In this document: piece after piece, positions 19,085 through 29,321 of the stretch
Position numbering within the stretch: the stretch's first letter is position 1
Layout: each line of letters starts with the position of its first letter
Origin: Leptospira kirschneri serovar Cynopteri str. 3522 CT
GTDB lineage: Bacteria > Spirochaetota > Leptospiria > Leptospirales > Leptospiraceae
Length of the DNA stretch: 64,000 bases
Assembly: GCF_000243695.2 (NCBI RefSeq)
Contig: NZ_AHMN02000010.1
Span: 1-64,000, forward strand
Direction: 5' to 3'
Made by a program: the position numbers and the translations under genes
Notes under the pieces: model-generated
What the model saw: only the letters and a program-made list of their open reading frames with translations
Databases searched by the model: none
Told to the model about the DNA's origin: nothing

Positions 19085-19617
19085 TTAACGACTGAATTTG
19101 CGAAAAAAATAGCGGTACTTAGAAAATACTGCAAATTCGGGATTTACGGCATTTTAGAGTAAGACCCAAAACATTCAAATTTTTGAAACAATCTAACACA
19201 AGTATTCTATTTATGCGTCGGAGTAGTATAAACTTCTATTCTCTAAATTGTAATAGTTCCCACATTTAAATACTACAATTCTAATCATAAGAATCGAGTC
19301 TCTCCTGGCTTAATTTAACGGAATTTCAAACCGAATAAGAAGAATCGGATCTGGGTTTCAGATATTACTTTTTAAGATTTTTCTTTGGTTGGATTTACCT
19401 TTGTGTAATACTGGATTTTTATTCTCGGAAAGTAGTCGATTTTATATTCTAAGTCAGTATGAATTTGGTATATAACCAATGCGAAAGGGATCGGTGAATG
19501 AACTAAAGCACAACGCTTTCCTTAAACTCAATGCATCGCTCCCTGAATGCCGATCCTTAGAGAGGTATTCGCTGAGCTTCCTGGGTTGCTCGAAGTAACT
19601 CAGCGTCTCACTCCCTG

Positions 19618-19648
<31 letters not shown>

Positions 19649-19684
19649 GGAAACTCAGCGTCTCGCTTCTACGGTCGCTCGACA

Positions 19685-19796
19685 GGATCAAGTATTGGTA
19701 TTTTATAAAAACTGAATCTAGTTCTGGAATTTCACAATAACTTGACCAGAGCTAAGAGCCTGGTCCAGCCTTTGCTTGCAAAGGTTGGATTCGCCC
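19685..19796 (+). repeat. Family D two-stem element, copy D2
   Basis: Stem 1 pairs GGATCAAGTATTG (from 19685) with CAATAACTTGACC (19735-19747), imperfect by one bulge. Stem 2 is TCCAGCCTTTG-CTTG-CAAAGGTTGGA, eleven pairs with one G-T wobble. The element ends GGATTCGCCC like the other copies. Confidence 0.75.
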
Positions 19797-20124
19797 CCAT
19801 TTTACATTATGGAAAATTTACAGTAGTCGGAGAAATGGTAAAAGTTTACTACTTTAGACACATGAAAATAATATTATTCTGAGTTTATTTCAAAACTTAA
19901 AATGTGGGATCTCACACAAAAAAGCTAATAATTTTGGATCAGACTTAATTTTTGAGAATTTCTGTATCTTTGGTAAAATTTCTTGTAGGTAAAACAAAGA
20001 TCTTTAGACGGACTATTTGTTTGAATGTATTCTGTAAGAGTATATATAATTTTTATTATATAGGAAATGAAAGCCGATTCGATGAACGATTTCAGGATAC
20101 GATCTAAAAATACTGACTCACGTT

Positions 20125-21084
20125 TTAAAATGTTGATTCGATTTCTCCGATTAACAAACCGATTTTTTCTTTGCCTTTGGTCCGGTGCCAGTCGTTTCTA
20201 GCATTGAAGTATAGAAACCATTTTTTTTCTATTGGATGAAACTTAACATCCATAGCATAAATATGGCTCTTCATCCAACCGCTTGAAGGAGAAAGGATCG
20301 GTTCTTGAGAAAGAAAATCCCATTCAATTCCATCGAAAGAATTTAAAAGATAAATCGAAGAACCGGAACGACCGTTAGTATCTTGATAGATACAGTTTTC
20401 AAAGCCTACAAAACCATTTTCTGTTTTTAAAACTTTAATGGATCCAGAGGCTAAGTTGCGATTGGAAGTATCAGGAAAGATTAAAGGGTTCTTTAAAGAT
20501 ATGTAGGGCCCCAAAATTTCATTCGATTCAGCAACGCCGATATAAGTAGGTTCACAAAATCCACAATCTGGAATTAAACTGAGAGACGCGCTGTAATAAA
20601 GTCTATATTTGTTTTCTATTTTCACGATACAAGGATTTCCGATCGATTTACCGTAACGTGTATGCACGTGCCAATTTAAGGAAGGTTCTAAAATCTTTTT
20701 TGGGGAGGACCAGGTTTTTAGATCCTTTGAAGTGCGTATTTCGATATGTGAGTTCCATTTCCAAAATGAAAACCAAGAAAAGATGATTTGGAACGGGGTA
20801 TAGCGTTCATACAATAAATAGAATATATTATTTTCTTTATATATAAAAGATCTCATTCCGTGTCGGAATAAAAGTCTACCCGAATCCCACTTAAACCCAT
20901 CTTCGGATTCATATCTATGTATTCCAAAAAGAGTATGACAAAAAAGATGAAATTTCCCATCCGGAGATTCGGTGTTTAAAAGTAACGAAGGATCTGCGAT
21001 TAAAGGTGTAAAACGCGGGCTTTTGAGAATTGGGTTTTGGGGATATAATTTCCAATTGATCTTTTTGAAGTCTGATGTTTTCAT
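20125..21084 (-). CDS. Five-bladed beta-propeller glycosidase-like protein (GH43/GH130 type)
   Basis: The protein has 319 residues with no signal peptide. Repeated blades carry the signatures of the GH43/GH32/GH130 fold: IADPSLLL (about 29-36), DGFKWDSGRLLFRHG, SKDLKTWSSPKKIL, GNPCIVKIENKYRLYYSA and DGIEWDFLSQEPIL. Asp31 sits where the first catalytic acidic residue of this fold normally lies. The family hydrolyses or phosphorolyses glycosides; the substrate cannot be predicted. The protein is probably cytoplasmic. The DUF4087 gene ends 27 bp upstream on the same strand, so the two are likely co-transcribed. No glycan-biosynthesis genes are adjacent. Confidence 0.65.
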   Translation of the reverse strand: MKTSDFKKINWKLYPQNPILKSPRFTPLIADPSLLLNTESPDGKFHLFCHTLFGIHRYESEDGFKWDSGRLLFRHGMRSFIYKENNIFYLLYERYTPFQIIFSWFSFWKWNSHIEIRTSKDLKTWSSPKKILEPSLNWHVHTRYGKSIGNPCIVKIENKYRLYYSASLSLIPDCGFCEPTYIGVAESNEILGPYISLKNPLIFPDTSNRNLASGSIKVLKTENGFVGFENCIYQDTNGRSGSSIYLLNSFDGIEWDFLSQEPILSPSSGWMKSHIYAMDVKFHPIEKKWFLYFNARNDWHRTKGKEKIGLLIGEIESTF

Positions 21085-21111
21085 AAAGTAGAGTTTTGAA
21101 CTTTCAACATC

Positions 21112-21489
21112 TCATTGAAGAAAGGATTTCCATTTTTTTAATGCAGGATCTTTTTTACAGGACTTCAGTGGTTTTGTTCTTAACGTCTGAATTGTAATCA
21201 CTGTATAATCTTTATGATTTACAACTGCATCCATACAAATACATCCATATCCGTAATGTATATTTGTGCTGACCCATTCTGAGGGTTTAAATTTGGGCCA
21301 TTCCCAATCATCTTTTAACTGGTAACCACCTTGAACGCCAAGAATCCATTCGCCGTCACGATCGTATAAAGTAATGTTAGCTGGAGAGGGATTGTGAAAC
21401 CATCCACAGCGTGTTTCTAATAAATCTTGTTTTGAGAAAAGTGGAAAGATGGAGATTGAAATGAATAAGATTAAAAATTTGTTTAACAT
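21112..21489 (-). CDS. DUF4087 secreted protein
   Basis: The protein has 125 residues. A signal peptide (about 1-19, ILFISISIFPLFS) precedes a domain with the DUF4087 signature: ETRCGWFHNPSPANI, YDRDGEWILGVQGG, and YGYGCICMDAV. Four cysteines in the mature part suggest disulfides in the periplasm. The ribosome site AGGAAAGG is well placed. No function is known for the family. It leads a two-gene minus-strand unit with the propeller gene. Confidence 0.75.
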   Translation of the reverse strand: MLNKFLILFISISIFPLFSKQDLLETRCGWFHNPSPANITLYDRDGEWILGVQGGYQLKDDWEWPKFKPSEWVSTNIHYGYGCICMDAVVNHKDYTVITIQTLRTKPLKSCKKDPALKKWKSFLQ

Positions 21490-21811
21490 ACTACCTTTCC
21501 TAACTTATACTTTCATTACTGATGACTGTATAACAAAATATTTAATATTTTTACTTAAATAGGTTTTTAAAGACTGTGATATTCTATATTTCTAAGTAAA
21601 AATTCTTTAGAAATACTAACTTTTCATTGTGCCATAATAGAACCATAACTTTATTATGCGTTTATAATGCGAATGGTAGAGAATTTATTTGTATAGTTCA
21701 AAATTAAAAACACTCTAAAATCTAAGTAACGTGAGTTTGGCGTTAGAAAATTGAAGCCCGCTTGGGCTCTGGTCAATAAATTGTATGCAGGAAACGTTAG
21801 CCGCGCATATG

Positions 21812-21871
21812 TTGGATCAGGCTTTGAACGGATAGGGTCTGTATACGAACAGTTTTATATTAGAAGAATAG
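21812..21871 (+). pseudogene. Remnant of a paralogue of the giant TPR gene (3' end)
   Basis: Translated in one frame this reads LDQALNG-stop-GLYTNSFILEE-stop. The end of the giant protein is LDRIWNGYRLYTNSLILEE-stop. Nucleotide identity is also high over about 60 bp and stops abruptly on both sides. It is therefore a decayed fragment of a second copy or of a recombination product. The upstream junction lies next to a partial family D repeat. Confidence 0.75.
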
Positions 21872-21962
21872 AATTTACTCGGTCGGTCCATTTTTCTGGA
21901 TGGAATATTCCATGACGCGTAAGCTTTTTTATTAAAAAATCGATTGTCGGAACAAAGGAAAC

Positions 21963-22061
21963 GGGCGGTTCCGCTTCGCGGACCGGGCTTTCCGCTCCAG
22001 TCAAGTTATTGGGAAATTTTCAAAAAAAGTTCTATTTTTCTTTGTTTTCAATAACTTGACT
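21963..22061 (-). repeat. Family D two-stem element, copy D3
   Basis: Stem 1 is AGTCAAGTTATTG (21999-22011) with its exact complement CAATAACTTGACT (22049-22061). Stem 2 is TCCGC-TTC-GCGGA (about 21970-21982). The order is reversed relative to D1, so it is in minus orientation. Both stems differ in sequence from other copies. Confidence 0.75.
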
Positions 22062-22238
22062 CCGCATCAATCCCTACCGCGCAGTGAATTCTAAATCTCG
22101 CAGGAGTTTCCACAGTTTGCAGTGAATTCCAAACTTCGTAGGAAGTTCCCGCAGTTTGCAATTTCTTCCGTGTCCACTCTTCGGGGGAAGTTCACCGTTC
22201 CTCGCTAGAACCTACGCGACGGACCTTGTCGTATCGCC

Positions 22239-23474
22239 CTAAGGATTTTTTTCCAGGATTTTCACCGCGTCTTGATTCAAAAGTTTTCTTGCGTGTTCTA
22301 AAGGAGTATGTCCCCATCGGTTCTTCAAGTTTCTATCGGCGCCATGTTTGAGAAGATATTGGATGGTCTCAATACTATTCCATCTGATTGCTTCAAATAA
22401 GGGAGTTTGTCCGTTGTCGTCTTTAGAGTTTATATCTGCACCTTGTTTGAGAAGATATTCGATGGTCTCAATCTCATTCCATTTCATTGCTAGATGCAAG
22501 GGAGTCTGCCCGTTGTTATCTTTAGAGTTTATATCTGCGCCGTGTTTGAGAAGATATTGGATGGTCTTAATCTCATTCCATTTCGTTGTTATATGCAAGG
22601 GAGTTTGTCCGTTGTCATCTTTAGAGTTTAAATTTGCACCGTGATGTACTAGGAATTTTACTACATCCAAATTCCATCCAATCGCGGCTTTGTGTAAAGG
22701 GGTTTGATCGTTTTCATCTTTGGCGTTTATATCCGCCCCGTGTTCCACAAAAGACTGAACCAGTTTTAAATTCCCATATCCCGCTGCTATATGTAGAGGA
22801 GTCTCTCCTTCGGAAGAGGAAATATCAAGATCCGCTTTCCCCTTTTCTACGAGTAGTCGAGTGATTTCGAATTTTTGAGTCTTATCCGTTTTGATTTCCT
22901 GATTTATGGCAAAGATTAACAGAGAGTGATTGTCAAACTCTGTGTTTGGGTCCGCACCTTTTTCTAACAGTAGATTTACGATTTCCACGTTTCCTTCTTG
23001 GACTGCGTAACCCAAGGGCGTTTTGTCATAGTATGGAAGATTTATATCCGCCCCCAAATCGATCAGTTTACGAACTCCGGCTATGTCGTTTTTTTTGATC
23101 TTTACGATCAATCGACCCGATCTCCAAGTACTCGGTAGTTTCCAGTAATAGTTTGCGGTCAACGGAATGGTAATCGGGAGTAAGACCGTATCCGCTACGA
23201 TACAAAGTGGAAGATCAATGATTATAAATATAAGAGCTATTTCATTGGTAAAAGGAGCATCGAGCCAAAGTTGTACTCCTCCATAAATTAATTTCGGAAA
23301 TTTTCGAGCGTCTCGGTTCGATGGAGAATCTAGATTGCTATTCATCGCTTTCGATACGAGTGTCTTATACGAAGTTTCGTATAACGAAGCGAATGAGAAG
23401 CAGTTCCAGGAACCCGTTATAGCTAAGATGAACATCGATCGTAAAAAGACTTTTAACATAGATTGATTATTCAT
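22239..23474 (-). CDS. YceK/YidQ-like lipoprotein fused to ankyrin repeats
   Basis: The protein has 411 residues. The leader ends in GSWNC (Cys25), a plausible lipobox. Residues about 50-105 resemble YceK/YidQ lipoproteins (LIYGGVQLWLDAP, then IDLPLCIVADTVLLPITIP). About eight ankyrin repeats follow from residue 125 to the end, with consensus GADINSKDDNGQTPLH. Three central repeats are almost identical in DNA (99-bp units, about 22395-22630), suggesting recent expansion. The ATG overlaps the stop of the upstream peptidase gene by four bases (ATGA), so translation is coupled. Ankyrin proteins on the cell envelope usually bind proteins; the partner is unknown, though the coupled peptidase is a candidate. 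Confidence 0.75.
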   Translation of the reverse strand: MNNQSMLKVFLRSMFILAITGSWNCFSFASLYETSYKTLVSKAMNSNLDSPSNRDARKFPKLIYGGVQLWLDAPFTNEIALIFIIIDLPLCIVADTVLLPITIPLTANYYWKLPSTWRSGRLIVKIKKNDIAGVRKLIDLGADINLPYYDKTPLGYAVQEGNVEIVNLLLEKGADPNTEFDNHSLLIFAINQEIKTDKTQKFEITRLLVEKGKADLDISSSEGETPLHIAAGYGNLKLVQSFVEHGADINAKDENDQTPLHKAAIGWNLDVVKFLVHHGANLNSKDDNGQTPLHITTKWNEIKTIQYLLKHGADINSKDNNGQTPLHLAMKWNEIETIEYLLKQGADINSKDDNGQTPLFEAIRWNSIETIQYLLKHGADRNLKNRWGHTPLEHARKLLNQDAVKILEKNP

Positions 23475-24583
23475 TTCTGAGCGGGTTTTGTTTGAAGCAG
23501 TGTCTTACGTTCTTCGATGGAAAGATCGATGAGATTTTTCATCCTTTCCTGAAATTTTGAGAAATTACGGTCTGCTTTTTCAAACTCTTTATAAAAAAAA
23601 TCTGAACCGGAATGATAACGAAGATAACCTACAAAATCTTCGTTGTTCCAATTTTTAGAGGCTAATTTTTCTATACGAATCGTTTTGAATTCTTCTTTGG
23701 AAACAAGTAGAGAGTTTTTGAATTCCTCCAGGATTCTTTTTTTACCTTCAAATTTTTTTTCGTCGTTTAGATTCGAATCGTATAACGTGCGTAATTTGTT
23801 TGCCGTGGAAACCAAAAGTTTTTTTAATTTTTGAGATTCTTCTTTTTTTAAAAGGATTTCTTTTTTGATCGGACTATCTTTACCTTCTACAGATTCCAAA
23901 AAATGAAAGGTTCCTTCTTCTTCTACAAAACTCGCATAACTCTCGTTAAAGATAGAATCTCCCGGAAAATAAACGGTGGCGTGCGCCATTTCGTGAAATA
24001 CAAGTGAGGCGACTTCATAAGGTTTTGTGTCCTCAAGCTGAGAAGAAAAAATAGGATCTTCAAACCAGCCCAAAGTGGAATACCCCGCCGTGATTCGGAT
24101 TCTAGTATCCAATCCTTTTTTTTGTAGTTCTTTTTCTTCTTCCTTTGTTTTGTCCAAATCAAAGTAACCTTTATAAGGAACGGTTCCGGCAATCGGAAAC
24201 CACCAAGTATAAGATTCCAATTTAAGAGGATAACAAGCGGTTACGTGCCAACCGATTTCTTTTCGATCCAATTGAACAAAAGATTTAAAACCAGCAGAAG
24301 GATTGAGGGATAGTTCTTTGATTCCGTATTCTCGGAATGTTTCTACTTCTTGTAATTTGATTTTTAATTCTTCTTTTGTATTGGGATCTTGTAGAACGGA
24401 TTGAATGGATTTTCGTTTTAATAAAATGTCTAGTTGTCCGGTTCCTAAATGCCAAAGATAACTTACACAATTTTCGAACGTGAAACAAAGTAAAGTTAAG
24501 AATAAGATATTATAGAATCGAATTGTAGTTTTAGATTTACGTTTGTTTATAGAAGTAAAAAAATTGAATTTAGGTTCTAACAT
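23471..24583 (-). CDS. Putative aminopeptidase lipoprotein (PF10023 family)
   Basis: The protein has 370 residues. A hydrophobic segment ends in TFENC, followed by VSYLWHLGTGQLDILL, the family's start pattern. Further family blocks are WWFPIAGTVPYKGYF, RITAGYSTLGWFEDP and the zinc-binding HEMAHATVYFPGDSIFNESYA (His, His and downstream Glu; quoted here as HEMAH and FNESYA), then VEEEG. The family is a putative zinc metallopeptidase anchored at the envelope. The ATG at 24583 overlaps the ATG of the divergent HtrA gene by three bases. The ankyrin gene follows with a four-base overlap. The 38-residue stretch before the lipobox cysteine is longer than usual; no better start codon is available. Confidence 0.8.
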   Translation of the reverse strand: MLEPKFNFFTSINKRKSKTTIRFYNILFLTLLCFTFENCVSYLWHLGTGQLDILLKRKSIQSVLQDPNTKEELKIKLQEVETFREYGIKELSLNPSAGFKSFVQLDRKEIGWHVTACYPLKLESYTWWFPIAGTVPYKGYFDLDKTKEEEKELQKKGLDTRIRITAGYSTLGWFEDPIFSSQLEDTKPYEVASLVFHEMAHATVYFPGDSIFNESYASFVEEEGTFHFLESVEGKDSPIKKEILLKKEESQKLKKLLVSTANKLRTLYDSNLNDEKKFEGKKRILEEFKNSLLVSKEEFKTIRIEKLASKNWNNEDFVGYLRYHSGSDFFYKEFEKADRNFSKFQERMKNLIDLSIEERKTLLQTKPAQK

Positions 24584-25679
24584 GGAATGGATACGTTCTC
24601 TCCCCGTCTTTAACGGAATTCTTTTAGCCGTTCTGATTTTGATTCTGATTTTTCCAAAGGATTGTTCGTTGTCTTCTATTTTCTATGGTAAAAAACCGAT
24701 CAGCCCTAGAGAACAGAAGAGCGCGATCGAAATTCAAAATTCTTTTAGAAATGTTTATCGTCTTGCAAAGGATTCCGTGGTTTCCATTCGAACAAAAAAA
24801 AGTGAATCGATTACAAGTCCTTATCACTATTTTGATTTTAGAAACGAAAGACTCGCTTCTTTTGGGAGCGGATTTTTTGTTCATGAAAAAGGTTATATAG
24901 TCACGAACTATCACGTGATCGAAGACGCGGAAAGTATAGAAGTAATTACTTCCAACGGAAGCGTTCATCCCGCAAAATATATAGGAAGTCACGAAAGGGC
25001 AGACATCGCACTTTTAAAAATCAGGGAAGGTTCTGGATTGCGCGCGGTTGTATTTGGAGATTCGGATCGGATTGAAGTAGGAGACTGGGCGATAGCGATT
25101 GGTTCTCCTTTTGGTTTAGAACGTTCCTTTAGCGTAGGAGTTGTTTCGGCCAAATATAGGGAGGATTTAGATGAGACCGGACAGACTCATATTCAAACCG
25201 ATAGTATGATCAATCCGGGTAGCAGTGGCGGACCTCTTTTGAATATCTACGGAGAAGTTATCGGAATCAACCGATTGATTCGAAGTGAAACTGGTCGTAA
25301 CTCCGGTATCGGTTTTGCAATTCCAAGCAACTATGCTTTGAAGATTATACGAATGATAGAGTCCAATCAAGGCAGACATATTCGTTCCGCGATTTTAGGA
25401 GTGATGGCAACTGTTCCACTTCCGGATCATAGAATTGCTCTTGGAATTCCAGAGTCTTGGAATGGGGTTCTCGTTTATGATATGGATCCACAGTCTTCTG
25501 CTGAATTAGGTGGAATTAAACGTTACGATTTTATTCTAGAAGCGAATGGAATACAGATCAAAAATATTAATGATTTACGAGAACAGGTTGGAATAGTAGG
25601 ACTTGGGGGCAAGATCAAGCTACGTATCTACCGGGAAAAATCGATGCAGGAACTTTCGGTAAAGTTGATTCAGAAATAA
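24582..25679 (+). CDS. HtrA/DegQ-type periplasmic serine protease
   Basis: The protein has 365 residues from the ATG at 24582; a TTG at 24543 would add 13. An N-terminal membrane anchor (about 9-25) is followed by a trypsin-like domain with His111 (TNYHVIED), Asp141 (ADIALL) and Ser215 (NPGSSGGPL), a complete triad. The usual GNSGG is GSSGG here. One PDZ domain occupies about 270-360 (VLVYDMDPQSSAELGGIKRYD, in part DMDPQSSAELGGIK). HtrA proteases degrade or refold damaged envelope proteins. It is divergent from the aminopeptidase gene, with start codons that overlap, so their promoters must lie inside each other's coding region. The aminotransferase gene follows 38 bp downstream. Confidence 0.9.
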   Translation: MEWIRSLPVFNGILLAVLILILIFPKDCSLSSIFYGKKPISPREQKSAIEIQNSFRNVYRLAKDSVVSIRTKKSESITSPYHYFDFRNERLASFGSGFFVHEKGYIVTNYHVIEDAESIEVITSNGSVHPAKYIGSHERADIALLKIREGSGLRAVVFGDSDRIEVGDWAIAIGSPFGLERSFSVGVVSAKYREDLDETGQTHIQTDSMINPGSSGGPLLNIYGEVIGINRLIRSETGRNSGIGFAIPSNYALKIIRMIESNQGRHIRSAILGVMATVPLPDHRIALGIPESWNGVLVYDMDPQSSAELGGIKRYDFILEANGIQIKNINDLREQVGIVGLGGKIKLRIYREKSMQELSVKLIQK

Positions 25680-25717
25680 ATGGATAAGAATTTTTTAGAG
25701 GAAAAAGAGAAGACTGG

Positions 25718-27022
<1,305 letters not shown>

Positions 27023-27054
27023 CGTATAACTGAAACCAAAATGGGGACTCGAGT

Positions 27055-27825
27055 TTGAAAGAGCCGCTCAAGATCGGTCTGATGGATTCTGGAATGGGCG
27101 GTTTGTCCGTTTTAAAGGAACTTCTAAAATATGATTCTGAATTGGAAATCGTATATTACGGAGATCTAAAGAACAGTCCTTATGGAGAAAAGGACGCTTC
27201 TAAAATTTTAGAACTTGTCAGAGGTGTTTGTAATCTTCTACAAAAGGAAAACGTAAGTGCGATTCTGCTCGCCTGTAATACCGCAACTTCCGCGGCCGCA
27301 CAAACTCTCAGAAAGGAGTTTTCAATTCCTATTTTCGGAATGGAACCTGCAATTAAACCTGCAATCTTACAAAATCCAGGAAAGAAGGTGGCTCTACTTG
27401 CCACTCCGGTTACACAAAGAGAAGAAAAATTACAAAGGCTAAAATCCGAATTAAAGGCAGAAGAATTGGTTCTGTCTATTTCTTGTCCCGGTTTGGCCGG
27501 ACTTGTGGATCAGGGAAATTTTGACGAAGCCGAAAAATATCTCCGACCCATATTAAAAGATCTGCAGGAGCGGAATGTGGAGAACTTGGTACTAGGTTGT
27601 ACACATTACGTTTTTCTAAAACAGATTATTCTAAAAAACTTTCCGAATGTAAAAATTTACGACGGAAATTCAGGAACTATCAAACATTTATTAAATTCGT
27701 TGCAAGTTCCAGAAATTGTTTTAAATGGAAGTCAAAATACTCGGTCTATCTATAAATTGGTTCTGAACAGCGAGGAAGAGTTTCATTTTAGGTTGGCTTG
27801 CGAACTTTTATCTTTGAAAGAATAG
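27055..27825 (+). CDS. murI: Glutamate racemase
   Basis: The protein has 256 residues from a TTG start with a GGGG ribosome site close by. It interconverts L- and D-glutamate for peptidoglycan. Family motifs are complete: MDSGMGGLSV (Asp11), catalytic Cys74 in LLACNTATSAA, Cys182 in LGCTHYVFL, and the YGDLKNSPYG stretch. The length is normal. The stop codon TAG is made of TA plus the first G of a family A MITE that begins at 27825; removing the MITE and one TA would leave TAA-TAA. The gene thus stays intact despite insertion at its very end. Confidence 0.95.
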   Translation: MKEPLKIGLMDSGMGGLSVLKELLKYDSELEIVYYGDLKNSPYGEKDASKILELVRGVCNLLQKENVSAILLACNTATSAAAQTLRKEFSIPIFGMEPAIKPAILQNPGKKVALLATPVTQREEKLQRLKSELKAEELVLSISCPGLAGLVDQGNFDEAEKYLRPILKDLQERNVENLVLGCTHYVFLKQIILKNFPNVKIYDGNSGTIKHLLNSLQVPEIVLNGSQNTRSIYKLVLNSEEEFHFRLACELLSLKE

Positions 27826-27904
27826 AGTTGTTGAAAGTTCAGATTAACAGAACTGTTTCAATCGACCGTTAGAAACAGATGGAAAATGGATTTTTCAACA
27901 ATTC
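27825..27904. mobile_element. Family A MITE, copy A2, at the murI stop codon
   Basis: 80 bp with ends GAGTTGTTGAAAGTT and TTTTTCAACAATTC, flanked by TA (27823-27824 and 27905-27906). The left TA plus G forms the murI TAG stop. The interior shares CAATCGACCGTT and AACAGATGGAAAATGGATTT with other copies. Confidence 0.8.
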
Positions 27905-27906
27905 TA

Positions 27907-28574
27907 ATAAAAAAGTTTACTCTACAGCACAAAGGGAAATTTAATCTTAAATTCTATCATTATTTCCGACTTTTATTTGAATTATATTTTAACGTAGTTT
28001 CACGTAAAAAGTCTTGATTCTGAACAAAGTTGGAATCTGAACTTTACAGATTGATTCTTTAAATGTGGGAACTCTCACAAAATCACAATTTTACCAACCA
28101 ATTCTAAAATTGTAGGAACTCATACTTTTAAAAAATTCTTTCTCTAACGAAATTACATTAAAATGAGATTTAAATTTTGATGATGAACGTAAAAACAGAG
28201 GTTTTGTGCAAAAAATCGGATTGGACGATGATTTTTTTACTGATCTTTATAAAATTGAGTACCGTTAATTTTATCACAAAACACTGATTCTATGCAAAAT
28301 ATTAGGTACTTCTATTATATAGTTATGAGTAGTATTTCATAGTAGTTCCTACAATTATCAAAGTTTAACTGGTAAGTCCACGATTTATAGTAGTTCCACA
28401 TCTATTTTTTTACGAAAAAAGATAAAACGGATTTCTCCAAAAATTCACGTTATTGAAGTATAAACGATTTAGTATATTAAATTTTTGTTAATATAGGGTA
28501 TTTTAACCTAACCTGATTCTATTATCTTTTTCGAATTATATGTTACGATATATAAAAATTTTGAATGGAGATAT
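27907..28574. other. Intergenic repeats, collinear with the 54-kb region
   Basis: The stretch 28020-28450 follows the same order of blocks as 54280-54890 (AAAGTTGGAATCTGAACTTT, GTGGGAACT, TTGTAGGAACTCATACTTTT, TTGGACGATGATT, TAGTAGTTCC), but it has a family G repeat (28237-28331) that the other lacks. No gene is seen. The last 120 bp before 28575 are AT-rich and should hold the promoter of the next gene. Confidence 0.65.
28237..28331 (-). repeat. Family G repeat, copy 3, inserted
   Basis: Reverse complement of the 16.5-kb and 45.7-kb copies, about 95 bp. The collinear region near 54735 passes straight from TTGGACGATGATT to TAGTAGTTCC without it, so this copy reads as an insertion. Confidence 0.7.
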
Positions 28575-29294
28575 ATGAAAATGATACAAAATATTTTGCG
28601 AAAGAAAAAATCTGAAAAATGGAACCAATTAAAAAACTCTAAATTTTTCAGAGGTTATTACCTGTTTGTTTTTTTGTTTCTATTTGATTGTTTGCCTGAT
28701 CCACAATCTTCTGAAAATAATTTATTTCTATCTTTGCTTTCTCTTTCCAAGGACCAAAGTATAACACTAACAAACGATAAATCTACTGGAAAGTCTAAAG
28801 CGACACGGAAATATGGCTGGGTTACTTTTACATCCCAAGTAACCGGAAAAAAAATCCAAGCAGACCCTGAACGACCTGACGGATGGTTAAGAGTGAATGC
28901 TTCGAGTAACACGGATTTTACGACGTTCACTTTATATCAGGATGAAGGAAATCCAGATTGTATCCAAGGCGGCCCTATCCGGATCGAACCTACCGCGTAT
29001 CGAAATTATTATTGGAATTGGTGGCTTGGAGGAGGTGCGGGTAATTACGCCTATTATCCTAAATATAAAGATGGTTCTAACAAACTTCAAATTTATGTTT
29101 TAAAAGTCAGCGGCTGTTTGGAATCAGGAGATAGAGTCTTATTTTCGGATTATGATACTATCACTCAGGATGATTATTTCGTCATAGATTGGGATGGAGG
29201 CAGCTGGAATGAATATCTTTTTCTTTGGAATAAATTTCCTAAGATTCAGAGAGGGTATTTTTATGTTCAATTGAACGGAGGTCCTGAGGAATAG
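28575..29294 (+). CDS. Leptospira-type hypothetical lipoprotein
   Basis: The protein has 239 residues. A basic N-terminus (MKMIQNILRKKKSEKW) leads to a hydrophobic stretch (about 27-37) ending in FLFDC (Cys39), a likely lipobox. The mature part is rich in aromatic residues and Gly (NYYWNWWLGGGAGNYAYYP) and strands, with CIQG and SGCLESG cysteines that may pair. I do not recognise a domain. A GGAG ribosome site sits just before the ATG. It ends in a strong terminator shared with the convergent membrane gene. The protein is probably exposed on the outer membrane; its function is unknown. Confidence 0.7.
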   Translation: MKMIQNILRKKKSEKWNQLKNSKFFRGYYLFVFLFLFDCLPDPQSSENNLFLSLLSLSKDQSITLTNDKSTGKSKATRKYGWVTFTSQVTGKKIQADPERPDGWLRVNASSNTDFTTFTLYQDEGNPDCIQGGPIRIEPTAYRNYYWNWWLGGGAGNYAYYPKYKDGSNKLQIYVLKVSGCLESGDRVLFSDYDTITQDDYFVIDWDGGSWNEYLFLWNKFPKIQRGYFYVQLNGGPEE

Positions 29295-29321
29295 AGAGAA
29301 TAAGAATTCTAGAATATTATG

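Larger units (their letters stand above)
21490..22238. other. Intergenic mosaic with gene remnant and family D copies
   Basis: It has no intact gene. At 21723 there is a family B-type end (AGTAACGTGAG), then a partial family D copy in reverse (about 21751-21793), a remnant of the giant gene's 3' end (21812-21871), and a full family D copy (21963-22061). Between 22080 and 22235 lie short direct repeats of CAGTGAATTC-TAAATCTCG-CAGGAGTTTC type with nothing recognisable. Confidence 0.65.

Noticed and set aside
18837..19088. 83-codon open frame
   Set aside because: It lies wholly inside the family C element, has no ribosome site and its composition is not protein-like; the C1 copy breaks the frame.
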